Part shown: positions 45,576-55,109 of the stretch, in pieces
Layout: each line of letters opens with the position of its first letter
Numbering within the stretch: position 1 is the first letter of the stretch
Assembly (NCBI RefSeq): GCF_023715705.1
Contig: NZ_JAMBOS010000014.1
Location: 29,012 to 93,011, forward strand
Origin: Halalkalibacter oceani
Lineage (GTDB): Bacteria; Bacillota; Bacilli; Bacillales; Bacillaceae_D
Direction of reading: 5' to 3'
Length of the DNA stretch: 64,000 nt
Notes under the pieces: model-generated
Database searches by the model: none
Seen by the model: only the letters and a program-made list of their open reading frames with translations
Told to the model about the DNA's origin: nothing
Position numbers and translations under genes: made by a program

Positions 45576-47483
45576 ATGCTGCAAGTTGAGGAAATAACGA
45601 AGACGTATGGAGACAAGACATTATTTCAACAGGTTTCCTTTACAGTTGCCGAAAAGCAGCGAATTGGGTTAATCGGTGTCAATGGAACCGGTAAGTCGAC
45701 ACTTTTAAAAATACTGGCCGGAGTGGAATCGGCTGATCAAGGAAAGCTGATTCATCCAAATGCCTATCATATTGAATATTTGCCGCAGCAGCCTGAGGTA
45801 GATGAAGAGATGACGGTGCTGGAGCATATTTATTTCGGCGACTCGGCGATCATGGTGGCAATGCGGGCCTATGAGGAAAGCCTGCTCGCGTTTGAAAAGC
45901 ATCCGCAGGACAGCCACTATCAGGCGCAATATATGAAGTGCCAGCAGCAGATGGAGGAGCTTCAGGCGTGGGAAGCGAATACGGTGGCAAAAACAATTTT
46001 AATGAAGCTCGGGATTCGCGATTTCACGGCGCGGCTCGGTGCGCTTTCCGGCGGTCAGAAAAAACGGGTCGCAATTGCGAAAGCGTTAATTCAGCCGGCT
46101 GACCTGCTGTTATTGGACGAGCCGACGAACCATCTCGACCATGAAACGATCGAGTGGCTCGAAGGGTATTTGGCCGGTTATAAAGGGTCGATTATGCTGA
46201 TTACGCATGATCGCTACTTTTTGAACCGCGTCACGAACCAAATTTATGAATTGGATCAAGGCCGCCTCTTTGTCTATGAGGGGAATTATGAAGTGTTTTT
46301 GGAGAAAAAGGCCGAGCGTGAGCTGCTTGAAGCCGGACAGGAGCAGAAGCGGCAAAATCTGCTAAGACGTGAGCTTGCCTGGCTGAAGCGGGGCGCAAAG
46401 GCGAGAACGACGAAGCAGAAAGCGCGAATTCAGCGGGTCGAGGCGTTACAGGAGCAGGAGCGGCCGGCGGCGAAGAATGAGTTTGACTTCGCGATCGGTT
46501 CAAAGCGGCTGGGGAACGATGTGATCGAATTGAAGCAGGTGAACAAAAGCTACGGCGGTCGCCAGCTGATCAATCAGCTCGATTACTTGATTGTGCCCGG
46601 CGAACGGTTGGGGATCGTTGGACCGAATGGCAGCGGCAAAACGACGTTGTTAAACCTGCTGGCCGGCCGGGTTAAGCCTGATGCGGGGACGATTTCGATC
46701 GGCGAAACGGTCAGAATCGGCTATTATACGCAGGAGGACGCGGAAATCAACGGAGAGCTGCGCGTGATTGACTACATTAAAGAGGTCGCTGAAGTCGTCT
46801 ATACGAAAAGCGGCGAAGTGATTACTGCGGAACAGATGCTGGAGCGTTTCTTATTTTCCCGTGCTGCGCAGTGGACGTATATTCGCCGTCTGTCGGGCGG
46901 TGAAAAGCGCCGCTTGTATTTGCTGCGCATCCTGATGACAGAGCCGAATGTACTCTTCCTTGATGAGCCGACAAATGATTTAGATACGCAAACATTGTCT
47001 GTATTGGAGGACTACCTCGATCAATTTCCTGGAGTCGTGCTGACTGTTTCCCATGATCGTTACTTTTTGGACCGGGTAGTCGATCATTTGCTCGTCTTCA
47101 CGGAGGACGGAGACATTCAACGCTTTCAGGGGCATTACAGCGACTATTTGAACTGGCAAAAAAGCGAACGTGAAGAAGCAAAGGAAGTTGTAAAGGAAAA
47201 GGCAGCGGCCCAGCAGCGGGTCAAGCCAGTAAAGAAAAAGCTCTCGTACAAGGAGCAGAAGGAATGGGAGCAAATCGAGGACAGAATCAGCGAGCTTGAG
47301 GAGCGGAAGGATGAGCTTGAGCAGCAAATTGTAAAAGCCGGCAGCGATTATGGCCGCATCGCGGAGATCATGGAAGAAAAGGAAGCGGTCGATCTTGAGC
47401 TTGAAGGCGCGATGGAGCGCTGGACGGAATTATCCCTGCTCATTGAAGAAATCGAAAAAGAGAAAGAAGAACGGCTTAGCTAA
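45576..47483 (+). CDS. ABC-F family ATPase (Uup/YfmR-like)
   Basis: This 635-residue soluble protein has two ABC cassettes and no membrane segments. Walker A motifs are GVNGTGKSTLL and GPNGSGKTTLL, signatures LSGGQKKRVAIAKAL and LSGGEKRRLYLLRIL, with the ABC-F inter-domain linker between them. A charged C-terminal coiled coil (YKEQKEWEQIEDRISELEER onward) is the Uup/YfmR type of tail. Such proteins bind the ribosomal E site and help stalled translation. It stands alone behind a 177-base gap with no clear gene. Confidence 0.93.
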   Translation: MLQVEEITKTYGDKTLFQQVSFTVAEKQRIGLIGVNGTGKSTLLKILAGVESADQGKLIHPNAYHIEYLPQQPEVDEEMTVLEHIYFGDSAIMVAMRAYEESLLAFEKHPQDSHYQAQYMKCQQQMEELQAWEANTVAKTILMKLGIRDFTARLGALSGGQKKRVAIAKALIQPADLLLLDEPTNHLDHETIEWLEGYLAGYKGSIMLITHDRYFLNRVTNQIYELDQGRLFVYEGNYEVFLEKKAERELLEAGQEQKRQNLLRRELAWLKRGAKARTTKQKARIQRVEALQEQERPAAKNEFDFAIGSKRLGNDVIELKQVNKSYGGRQLINQLDYLIVPGERLGIVGPNGSGKTTLLNLLAGRVKPDAGTISIGETVRIGYYTQEDAEINGELRVIDYIKEVAEVVYTKSGEVITAEQMLERFLFSRAAQWTYIRRLSGGEKRRLYLLRILMTEPNVLFLDEPTNDLDTQTLSVLEDYLDQFPGVVLTVSHDRYFLDRVVDHLLVFTEDGDIQRFQGHYSDYLNWQKSEREEAKEVVKEKAAAQQRVKPVKKKLSYKEQKEWEQIEDRISELEERKDELEQQIVKAGSDYGRIAEIMEEKEAVDLELEGAMERWTELSLLIEEIEKEKEERLS

Positions 47484-47491
47484 AGATCCGG

Positions 47492-47531
47492 GGCTTGGCA
47501 AAAGGTAGTTTTTTTTACCTGATGCCAAGCC
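47492..47531 (+). terminator. Terminator of the ABC-F gene
   Basis: GGCTTGGC and GCCAAGCC enclose AGGTA/TACCT around a T-rich loop. Shared inner stem with two changes. Confidence 0.75.
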
Positions 47532-47907
47532 TCTTATTTTTTGCTGAGAAAAAATAATATTTTCGCTCGGCGGACCGACTGCAGGTGCTGTCGCTGTCTG
47601 TTAGCTAAAAAAGAGAAAAGTCGAACGGTGAATAAGAGATAACAGGGATGCTGTCGAAATGGCGTTTGTTTGTCTCTGAAGGTCAGAAAATGACGCCGCT
47701 GATGACGGTGGAACGCATATTGACAAGACTTGAACGATCATAATACAATTCATTCAGGTTTTTGCAAAATACAGAAAAATGAAATTATTTAGTTATCATT
47801 TGCTTTTTTTGAAAACGCTTACTTATAGAAGCGGAACGGAGGTGCGACGAGCGATCAGCTGAGAAAGTGTTTTCAAAGTCTACTATACCTTTTAAAGGGG
47901 GAAGTCC
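47532..47907. promoter_or_regulatory. Region upstream of tctC with a cre box at 47810-47823
   Basis: TGAAAACGCTTACT matches cre at 13 of 14 positions and lies 87 bases before tctC. A 31-codon frame at 47648-47743 (SKWRLFVSEGQKMTPLMTVE within it) has no ribosome site; it may be the tail of a lost regulator. Nothing else is seen. Confidence 0.5.
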
Positions 47908-47909
47908 GT

Positions 47910-48956
47910 GTGAAGAAGAATAGTCTTGTTTTATTTGTACTATCGTTAGCGCTATTGTTGGGCTTGGCTGCTTGTGGTGGAGAAGAAACGGCAACAGATG
48001 ATCCGGCACAGGAGGAAGGTCCGGCGGAACAGGAGGAGGAAGAAGCAGAGGACGATGCAAGCGGTGAAGCGGTAGACTACCCGACAAGAAACATTGATAT
48101 CGTAAACGGCTGGGGCGCAGGAGGGGGAACAGACCTTTTCTCCCGGGCAGTGGCTCAGGAGCTGCAGGACATTCTTGGTGTGAGTGTAAATGTCATTAAT
48201 CAGCCAGGTTCCTCAGGCGCGATTGGAACGGATTATTATATGAACACCCCAGCTGACGGCTATACCCTCTATGCTATTTCAGCGTATACGTTGAGCGTTG
48301 CGAGCGGAAATACGCCACATGGACTTGAAAACTTCAGAGCGCTTGCCCGTTTCCAGGCTGACACGACGACGGTTCAGACGCTGGCTAATGGCGAATTGAA
48401 TACATGGGAGAAGTTTGTTGAAGCGGCGAAAGCGAATCCGGGCGGTGTTTCTGTCGGGGGGACAGGCGTTGGAGCGACGGACGAGCTATTTGCCCGTCAA
48501 ATGGAGCAGGCGGTCGGAATCGAATTAAACTATGTCGGATTTGATGATGCCGGCTCGATGCATGCCGCGCTTCTTGGCGGTCATATTGATGCGATGATGG
48601 AAGAGCCGGGCCCGACGATTTCTTACTTGGAAAGCGGAGAAATAGTGATGCTCAATGCCTGGGTTGAAGAGCGGCTTGACGCATTCCCTGATGTGCCGAC
48701 GACAGCGGAGCTTGGCTATCCGGAATTAACGGATGCGGTGACGCGAGGTCTGATTATTCACGCCGATGTGGACGATGCGATTGTTGATATTTTAGTCGAT
48801 GCTCTCGAAGAAGCGTATCAATCAGAGCGCTATCAGGAATACGCAGAAAGCTCTTATTTGCATATTAATGAGGGCTGGCTTGGACCGGATGAATTTTATC
48901 AGAAAATGCAGGAGCAGATTGATCTTTATACTGAGATTTTGGAAAGCATGGGGTAA
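47910..48956 (+). CDS. tctC: Tripartite tricarboxylate transporter binding lipoprotein (TctC)
   Basis: This 348-residue extracytoplasmic solute receptor starts at GTG with AAAGGGGGAAG upstream. A lipoprotein signal ends LGLAAC, followed by an acidic Glu-rich linker (residues about 25-55). The TctC/Bug fold shows IVNGWGAGGGTDLFSRAVA, NVINQPGSSGAIGTDYYMN and GHIDAMMEEPGP. Bug-fold receptors bind carboxylated substrates through water networks in these loops. First gene of the tctCBA, CoA-transferase, crotonase run. A cre box lies upstream. Confidence 0.95.
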   Translation: MKKNSLVLFVLSLALLLGLAACGGEETATDDPAQEEGPAEQEEEEAEDDASGEAVDYPTRNIDIVNGWGAGGGTDLFSRAVAQELQDILGVSVNVINQPGSSGAIGTDYYMNTPADGYTLYAISAYTLSVASGNTPHGLENFRALARFQADTTTVQTLANGELNTWEKFVEAAKANPGGVSVGGTGVGATDELFARQMEQAVGIELNYVGFDDAGSMHAALLGGHIDAMMEEPGPTISYLESGEIVMLNAWVEERLDAFPDVPTTAELGYPELTDAVTRGLIIHADVDDAIVDILVDALEEAYQSERYQEYAESSYLHINEGWLGPDEFYQKMQEQIDLYTEILESMG

Positions 48957-49021
48957 GAAGAGCTTGTCTACGAAAAGCTCGATTCCACCCTGTTAGGATA
49001 GCTGTGGTTCGCTGCTCGCTT

Positions 49022-49046
49022 AGAGAGGAGAACCCCGCTCCTCTCT
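49022..49046 (+). promoter_or_regulatory. Hairpin between tctC and tctB
   Basis: AGAGAGGAG and CTCCTCTCT form a perfect 9-bp stem with a 7-base loop, without a U-run. It probably raises tctC mRNA relative to the permease genes. Confidence 0.6.
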
Positions 49047-49118
49047 GGGCTATTAAAAATCCAGCAACTGTGCGCCCGGCTATGAGGTAAGCTTAATGAC
49101 GATTGAAGGAGGTAGCTC

Positions 49119-49658
49119 ATGAGGTCGAATCTGGTCATTTCCATCATCGGGATTGCATTTTCAGCATTTTTTCTTTATCAATCTACGATTCTGCCGATTC
49201 CGCAACGAAACATTATTATCGGTCCTGAATTTTGGCCGATCATATTGACAGTGGCGATGCTGATTGTGAGTGTTTCACTGCTGATTAAGACACTGCTGTC
49301 AGCGAAGAAAGAACCTGCCGCTGAATCAAGCGTTGAAGAAACGGCGCTGCTAAATGAAGAGGTGGCAAAGGAAGTGGAAATCGACGAGCCTGAGATCGCC
49401 TATCCAAACCGGATGTGGATGATTATTTTAGCCGTCGCACTCTATATTGCTCTTGTAGGGCTTGTCGGATTTATTATAACGACTGTCGTTTTCCTTTTTG
49501 CTGCATCCTGGATCCTAGGTCTGAAAAAGTGGATCTCCCTGACGTTAACCTCTGTGCTTAGCACTGCAGGCCTCGTCTTGATCTTCACCTTCTTTCTGAC
49601 CCTCCCTTTACCGCGAGGAGTAGGGATCTTTAGAGAGCTGAGCTTTCTCTTTTATTAA
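49119..49658 (+). CDS. tctB: TTT transporter small membrane subunit (TctB)
   Basis: This is a 179-residue protein with four hydrophobic helices, a central charged loop (about 60-95) and the TctB pattern GPEFWPIILTVAMLIVSVSL. It pairs with TctA. GAAGGAGGTAG precedes the ATG. It lies 36 bases before tctA. Confidence 0.9.
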   Translation: MRSNLVISIIGIAFSAFFLYQSTILPIPQRNIIIGPEFWPIILTVAMLIVSVSLLIKTLLSAKKEPAAESSVEETALLNEEVAKEVEIDEPEIAYPNRMWMIILAVALYIALVGLVGFIITTVVFLFAASWILGLKKWISLTLTSVLSTAGLVLIFTFFLTLPLPRGVGIFRELSFLFY

Positions 49659-49693
49659 CGAGAGAGCAACTATTAGAAAAAGGAGGCTAATCA

Positions 49694-51202
49694 ATGATTG
49701 AAGGACTACTTGCCGGCATTTCGAGCGTCCTTGTGCCAATTCACTTTTTTGCCCTATTTCTCGGCGTCTTTCTCGGGTTTATTGGAGGAGCGACGCCCGG
49801 GATCAGCGGGACGATGCTCGTCATCATTCTGATCCCGATTACTTATGGTATGAGCCCGTCGGCGGCCTTTCTGATGCTGACGTCGATCTATGCTTCTTCG
49901 GTCTTCTCCGGGTCGATCAGCGCGATTCTTTTCCGGACACCTGGTACGCCGGAAGCAGTTTGTACCGTGTTCGACGGCTATCCGATGGCAAAGCGCGGAG
50001 AGGCAGGGAAAGCACTCGGTATTGCGATTTTCAGTTCGGCTGCCGGCGGATTAATCGGGACAATCTTTCTTATTACGCTTACTCCGGTATTGGCGAAGGT
50101 GGCGTTGACGTTTTCCTCGGCTGAATATTTTGCGATCGCCTTACTCGGTTTAACCGTCGTTGCCTCCTTAAGCAACGGAAAGCTGCTTCTAGGGGCGTTG
50201 GGCGTCTTATTCGGCTTATTTATTGCGACTGTCGGAATCGATCCGATGTCGGGCGTCTCGCGTTTTAATTTCGGCTCAGTTCAGCTCAATGGTGGCATTC
50301 CATTTATCCCGATTTTAATCGGCTTGTTTGCGATGTCGGAAATTATTAGGAAATCGCAGGAGGATCACGCGATTAAGCATAAAATCCAAAATGTCAGCTC
50401 GAAGCTGCCTGATCTCAGCCTGATGCGGAAAATTGCCGGGACGATCGGCAGATCATCGCTGATCGGCACCTTTGTTGGTATTCTTCCCGGGGCAGGCGCG
50501 ACGACGGCGGCGATGCTGAGCTACAGCGAATCGGTACGCTGGTCAAAAACGCCTGAAAAATTTGGCACCGGGATTGCTGAAGGGATTGCCGCCCCCGAAT
50601 CAGGAAATAATGCCGGAGCAATGGGAGCAATTGTCCCGTTGTTAGCTCTTGGAATTCCAGGAAGCGCGACGACAGCGGTCATTTTGGGTGCCTTTATTTT
50701 GCACGGAATTCAACCTGGGCCGATGCTGATCGTCCAGCAGGCCGAGCTCGTCTATACGATTTTTGTCGGTATGCTTGTTGCGATCCTATTTATCCTTATC
50801 TTAGCGAAGCCGTTTATATCAATTTTTGCGCAAACGATGAAAGTGCCTTATACTATAATGGGGCCAATTATCATTCTTTTCTGTATAATCGGAACATTCG
50901 CGGTCAGAAACTCGATCTTTGACATTTGGGTGATGCTCGTTTTCGGAGTGATCGGTTATTTTCTGGAGAAAATTAAATTTCCGGTCGCGCCAATTGTGCT
51001 TGGTGTTGTGTTAGGCCCCTTGGCGGAAGAAGAATTCCGGAGAGCGGTTCAAATGGCGGGTGGAGATTTCATGGTCTTTTTGACAAGGCCGATTAGCGGT
51101 ACCTTAATTGCGATAGCGGTTATTTTGCTGCTGCTTCCTCTTATCAAAAAGCTCTTTAAACTGCTGAGCTCAAGTAATAAGGGAGGTTCCGTTGGCGCCT
51201 AA
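49694..51202 (+). CDS. tctA: TTT transporter large permease (TctA)
   Basis: This 502-residue permease has about 11-12 helices and two repeated family motifs: GFIGGATPGISGTMLVIILI near the N-terminus and GTFVGILPGAGATTAAMLSY in the middle. Also present is GIAAPESGNNAGAMGAIVPL, the longest conserved TctA block. It moves the carboxylate delivered by TctC using an ion gradient. The CoA-transferase gene follows 22 bases later. Confidence 0.95.
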   Translation: MIEGLLAGISSVLVPIHFFALFLGVFLGFIGGATPGISGTMLVIILIPITYGMSPSAAFLMLTSIYASSVFSGSISAILFRTPGTPEAVCTVFDGYPMAKRGEAGKALGIAIFSSAAGGLIGTIFLITLTPVLAKVALTFSSAEYFAIALLGLTVVASLSNGKLLLGALGVLFGLFIATVGIDPMSGVSRFNFGSVQLNGGIPFIPILIGLFAMSEIIRKSQEDHAIKHKIQNVSSKLPDLSLMRKIAGTIGRSSLIGTFVGILPGAGATTAAMLSYSESVRWSKTPEKFGTGIAEGIAAPESGNNAGAMGAIVPLLALGIPGSATTAVILGAFILHGIQPGPMLIVQQAELVYTIFVGMLVAILFILILAKPFISIFAQTMKVPYTIMGPIIILFCIIGTFAVRNSIFDIWVMLVFGVIGYFLEKIKFPVAPIVLGVVLGPLAEEEFRRAVQMAGGDFMVFLTRPISGTLIAIAVILLLLPLIKKLFKLLSSSNKGGSVGA

Positions 51203-51224
51203 ATTTTTTTGAGGAGGGTATGCA

Positions 51225-52409
51225 ATGGGTTCATTGGATGGTGTCAGAGTAATTGATTTAACACATGCATTGGCTGGACCATATTGTACGATGCTTTTAG
51301 GACAGATGGGAGCCGAGGTGATTAAAGTAGAAAAATATCCTGATGGGGATATGATTCGTGACCAAGGCCCTTACATTAACGGCGAAAGCTATGGCTTTAT
51401 GATGGCAAATTTGAATAAAAAGGGAGTTCGACTTAATTTAAAAACGGAAAAAGGCGTTGAGCTGTTTTATAAGCTGATTGAGACGGCTGACGTCGTTGTC
51501 GAAAACTTCCGTCCCGGTGTGACAAAAAAGCTCGGGATCGACTATGAAACATTGAAAGCGAAAAAGCCTGACCTGATCTATTGCTCCATTACCGGCTATG
51601 GCCAAACCGGCCCATACAGTCAAAAGGGCGGCTTTGACATCATGGCCCAGGGACTGTCGGGCATCATGTCGATGACAGGGGAAAAAGGCGGAGCTCCGGC
51701 CAAGGTCGGAATTGCGATCCACGATATCGCCGGAGGGGTAACGGCGATGTACAATATTCTGTCCGCCTATATCCACCGCTTGAAAAAGGGCGAAGGACAA
51801 TATATCGATGTTTCTTTAGTTGATTCAGGCCTTGCCTGGACCGTGTGGGAAGCTGCCGGCTATTTCGGTGCAGGGGAAGTACCACGACCGAATGGCTCGC
51901 GTCACCGGGTGAACGCTCCGTATCAGGGAATCAAAACGAAGGACGGTTATGTGTTAGTCGGTGCGGCGAATCAGCGTCTATGGGAGAAGTTTTGCCAGTC
52001 CGTCATTCATCGGCCTGAACTAATTGAAGATCCGCGCTTCAATACAAATGATAATCGGATTAAGCATGTTGATGAGCTTGAACAGATTTTGGAGGACATT
52101 CTCGTGACGCAGCCAACGGATTACTGGGTCGAGGAGATGGGCAAGGCAGGCGTCCCGGGCGGACCTATTCTATCATACGATGAAACGCTGGCGAATGAAC
52201 ATATCCTTGCAAGGGGCATGGTCCAGGAGATTGAGCATCCGACGGCAGGGAAGATTAAGGTACTCGGAATCCCGGGGAAGGCGACCGAAAGCCCGGGCCA
52301 GCTTACAAGGCCGGCACCGACGCTTGGGCAGCATACGGAGGAAATTTTGCAGGAATTGGAGCTGTCCGCCGAAGAGATTGCTTCCTTAAAAGAGGAAGAA
52401 ATCATTTAA
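51225..52409 (+). CDS. CaiB/BaiF family (class III) CoA-transferase
   Basis: This 394-residue enzyme moves CoA from a donor acyl-CoA onto a free carboxylate. Family marks are VIDLTHALAGPYCTMLLGQM, GAEVIKVEKYPDGD, NLNKKGVRLNLK, VENFRPGVTKKLGIDYETLK and DIMAQGLSGIMSMTGE. The expected catalytic Asp fits the GGFDIMAQ segment. Placed directly after tctA, it most likely activates the imported acid. It is followed by a crotonase, as in carnitine-type (CaiB-CaiD) and dicarboxylate pathways. Confidence 0.92.
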   Translation: MGSLDGVRVIDLTHALAGPYCTMLLGQMGAEVIKVEKYPDGDMIRDQGPYINGESYGFMMANLNKKGVRLNLKTEKGVELFYKLIETADVVVENFRPGVTKKLGIDYETLKAKKPDLIYCSITGYGQTGPYSQKGGFDIMAQGLSGIMSMTGEKGGAPAKVGIAIHDIAGGVTAMYNILSAYIHRLKKGEGQYIDVSLVDSGLAWTVWEAAGYFGAGEVPRPNGSRHRVNAPYQGIKTKDGYVLVGAANQRLWEKFCQSVIHRPELIEDPRFNTNDNRIKHVDELEQILEDILVTQPTDYWVEEMGKAGVPGGPILSYDETLANEHILARGMVQEIEHPTAGKIKVLGIPGKATESPGQLTRPAPTLGQHTEEILQELELSAEEIASLKEEEII

Positions 52410-52478
52410 TGGTTGTCCGAGTCGAAAAAAGTAAGCGCTCTCGTAATGGCGTTAGACGAGTTGCAAGGAGGAAGGGCA

Positions 52479-53276
52479 ATGGCCAAAGTTGAAAACAAGC
52501 CAGATGTATTTGTCGAGAAAAACGGAGGAATTGCGACGCTGTTTCTGAATCGTCCGGAAAAGAGAAATGCCTTTCACTTTGCGATGTGGCAGGATATCGG
52601 GAAATATGTGCGGGAGCTTGAGGAAGATGATGATGTCAAGGTGCTGATTATCCGCGGCGTCGATGAAACCTCCTTTGCCGCCGGAGCTGATATTAGTGAA
52701 TTTAAAACGCTTCGTTACACGGCTGAAGGAGCAAAGAAATACAATGATGAAACGATGGCGATGGAAGAGATTTTGCTGGGCTGCACAAAGCCGACGATCG
52801 CGATGATTCAGCGCTATTGTGTCGGCGGCGGGCTGGAGCTGGCGATGGCCTGCGATTTGCGCTTTAGCTCGGAGACGAGGTTGTTCGCGATTACACCGGC
52901 GAAGCTGGGCCTTATTTACAACCTGAAGCCGACGAAACGACTCGTTGATTTAGTCGGCCCGGCAAGAGCGAAGGATATTTTATTCTCAGGTAGGATCCTG
53001 GATGCAAAAGAGGCCTATGATTTTCGTTTGATTGACCGCATCTATAAGGAAGAAGAAGTCGTCGAAAAAACGTATGAATACGCCGCTCTGCTCACAGAAA
53101 GAGCGCAAAGAGCGGTAAAGGGCTCGAAACGAATCATAAATGAAGTGATAGGTGGAGCTCAAGAAGAGTCCGAGGAAATCGCCCAATTGATTTTGGATTC
53201 CTTTGAATCAAGCGACTATAAGGAAGGCGTGAAAGCATTCCAGGAAAAACGAAAGCCGGTATTTAAAGAAGTGTAA
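52479..53276 (+). CDS. Crotonase-fold acyl-CoA enzyme (hydratase or decarboxylase)
   Basis: This is a 265-residue crotonase. Oxyanion-hole segments are FAAGADISEF and CVGGGLELAMACDLRF; the first catalytic Glu of hydratases is kept in GGGLELA. The second, in the PE motif of FGQPEI-type sequences, is replaced: the segment reads FAITPAKLGLIYNLKPTKRL, resembling the MTPANLGVPYNL block I recall for methylmalonyl-CoA decarboxylase. So decarboxylation or another single-Glu reaction is at least as likely as hydration. ATG 52479 has AAGGAGG eight bases upstream; the frame is open further back but without a ribosome site. Confidence 0.85.
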   Translation: MAKVENKPDVFVEKNGGIATLFLNRPEKRNAFHFAMWQDIGKYVRELEEDDDVKVLIIRGVDETSFAAGADISEFKTLRYTAEGAKKYNDETMAMEEILLGCTKPTIAMIQRYCVGGGLELAMACDLRFSSETRLFAITPAKLGLIYNLKPTKRLVDLVGPARAKDILFSGRILDAKEAYDFRLIDRIYKEEEVVEKTYEYAALLTERAQRAVKGSKRIINEVIGGAQEESEEIAQLILDSFESSDYKEGVKAFQEKRKPVFKEV

Positions 53277-53284
53277 AAGACAAG

Positions 53285-53328
53285 GGTGTATCCAGGCGAG
53301 GTGAAGAGGCTGTGATACACCTTTTTTT
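53285..53328 (+). terminator. Terminator of the tct-CoA operon
   Basis: GGTGTATC and GATACACC form the stem with a 21-base loop, followed by seven T. Confidence 0.8.
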
Positions 53329-53450
53329 GAAGGAGAAAAGTAGCTGCGCGGTTTCTTATTGTTAAAAGCGGGTAAACATGCAGGAATGTTTTGCGTGAAA
53401 CCAGAAGAGGTATACTAACGTATATCGTGTAATGAAATGGAGGGTGAATC

Positions 53451-54848
53451 ATGGAAAAAAAAGAAACAAGGGCACTGATCGAGACCGTCATGGAACAATT
53501 GGCGGAGCGGGTCGGCTTTCTCGGAATTGAGGATGAAGAAAACCGGCGCCGGGTTTGTTCTTCGGCCAAGGAAATTCTGAAGACGACCGATAAAGTAATC
53601 AAGAGTTACATACGGGTTTCAACTGAAAAAAACGGCATTATCCGGATCCCCGCTTACCGGGTCCAACATAACAACATTAGCGGATTTTACAAAGGTGGCA
53701 TCCGCTTTAGCGAGTTTGTCAACGAAGAAGAGGTTGAGAACCTGGCGATTTTAATGACGTTAAAGAATGCGCTACATCGTTTGCCTTTTGGTGGGGCGAA
53801 AGGTGGGGTGCATGTCGACCCGCGGAAATACTCGGAGCGTGAATTGAATTTAATCAGCAAAAAATATGTGCAGCGGTTTGCACGCGATATTGGGCCAAAC
53901 CACGACATTCCGGCTCCCGATTTAGGGACAAATGAGAAAGTGATTGACTGGATGGTCGGTGAATTTAAAACGATTAATCCCGGCGAGCCTTATCTTGGCT
54001 CCTTTACAGGAAAAAGTGTCGCCAACGGGGGAGCCAAGGGTCGTCGTGAAGCAACAGGAAAAGGGACATTTCTAAGCTATTCGTGGCTGATCAATGAATG
54101 GATGAAACAACATGCCGATGAGAAAACGATCAATCGCACGAAGCAGTGGCAAACGTTACAGGCCTTTCAGGAAGAAATTAGCCAAGGGAAGGAAATTGCC
54201 GTCGCGGTACAGGGATTTGGAAATGTCGGCAGTGTCGCCGCACTAGAAGCTTATCGCTATCAGGCGATTTCCCACAAAGTAGTCGCCGTATCCGACCGTT
54301 TTACAACGTTGTATAACGAGCAGGGGCTTGATGTGGAAAAGCTGGTTCGTTATACGGCAAAGGGTCATGATTTACCGGCCAATCAGGAACAATTGCTGGC
54401 GGCGGGAATTGAAGCCGATGTCATGCCGGCGATTGAAGTACTAACCGTGCCGACCGATGTGTTGATTCTAGCAGCTATCGAGGATGTCATTAATCAGAAT
54501 AACATGCATAATGTTAAAGCCCGTATCCTCGTAGAGGGAGCGAATGCGCCGATTTCGCAGGAGGCTGATTTGTTTTTTGAAGAGCAGGGAACAGTTGTCA
54601 TTCCCGATATTTTGGCAAATGCCGGCGGCGTCATTGTTTCCTATTTAGAGTGGAAGCAAAGCCGGGTAACAGAGCTGTACTCGGAGGAGGATATTTTTGC
54701 TGATATGTCGGCGCAGATGATTGAAACCTTGCAGGCCGTGTATGAAGCCTATTTTTCATCTGTGGAAAAGACGATGCGCTTCACCTGCTTTACTCTCTCT
54801 TTGGCAAGGCTGACAGATTTACTCTATCGTCACGGAAAGCTGTATTAA
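53451..54848 (+). CDS. NAD(P)-dependent glutamate dehydrogenase
   Basis: This 465-residue enzyme interconverts glutamate and 2-oxoglutarate plus ammonia. It has substrate-site GFYKGGIRFSEFVNEEEVE, the catalytic Lys region LPFGGAKGGVHVDP, IPAPDLGTNEKVIDWM, the Rossmann loop AVAVQGFGNVGSVAALEAYR and LVEGANAPISQEAD. It is about 40 residues longer than Bacillus GudB/RocG because of an insertion around residues 215-240 and an extended N-terminus. It is a single gene with its own terminator. Confidence 0.93.
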   Translation: MEKKETRALIETVMEQLAERVGFLGIEDEENRRRVCSSAKEILKTTDKVIKSYIRVSTEKNGIIRIPAYRVQHNNISGFYKGGIRFSEFVNEEEVENLAILMTLKNALHRLPFGGAKGGVHVDPRKYSERELNLISKKYVQRFARDIGPNHDIPAPDLGTNEKVIDWMVGEFKTINPGEPYLGSFTGKSVANGGAKGRREATGKGTFLSYSWLINEWMKQHADEKTINRTKQWQTLQAFQEEISQGKEIAVAVQGFGNVGSVAALEAYRYQAISHKVVAVSDRFTTLYNEQGLDVEKLVRYTAKGHDLPANQEQLLAAGIEADVMPAIEVLTVPTDVLILAAIEDVINQNNMHNVKARILVEGANAPISQEADLFFEEQGTVVIPDILANAGGVIVSYLEWKQSRVTELYSEEDIFADMSAQMIETLQAVYEAYFSSVEKTMRFTCFTLSLARLTDLLYRHGKLY

Positions 54849-54857
54849 TTGGTAACG

Positions 54858-54900
54858 AGGCTGTGCAAAGGTCGATTCCGGCTTTTTGCCCAGCCTTTTT
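54858..54900 (+). terminator. Terminator of the glutamate dehydrogenase gene
   Basis: GAGGCTG-GCAAA and TTTGC-CAGCCTTTTT pair. It resembles the shared-inner-stem family but has a shorter match. Confidence 0.7.
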
Positions 54901-54942
54901 CAATGGGAAGAAGAGGCGCGTCGGCTTCGCTCGTTATACGGG

Positions 54943-55031
54943 TGTCTGAAAGAAGGGCGTTTTCAGACATCCTCAAAAGACTGTAACGGCTCCGCACGCC
55001 GCTTTAAAGAAAAACGCCAATGGCGTTTTTC
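54943..55031. repeat. Two adjacent hairpins in the gap before the DUF1835 gene
   Basis: TGTCTGAAA/TTTCAGACA (54943-54969) and GAAAAACGCC/GGCGTTTTTC (55009-55031) are perfect stems of 9 and 10 bp. The second, with T5, could terminate transcription in either direction. No gene lies between them. Confidence 0.55.
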
Positions 55032-55109
55032 TTATGCTATATTTTCGCCGGGTGCTGCGTATAGATGAAGAGAATGGCTGTAAATGGATAGAAGAGAAAG
55101 GGGATTGTG

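Noticed and set aside
47648..47743. 31-codon frame upstream of tctC
   Set aside because: No ribosome site and too short to recognise; mentioned only as a possible regulator tail in the gap description.
52430..52445. cre-like string AGTAAGCGCTCTCG before the crotonase gene
   Set aside because: Mismatches at both terminal bases and its place inside an operon make regulation unlikely.
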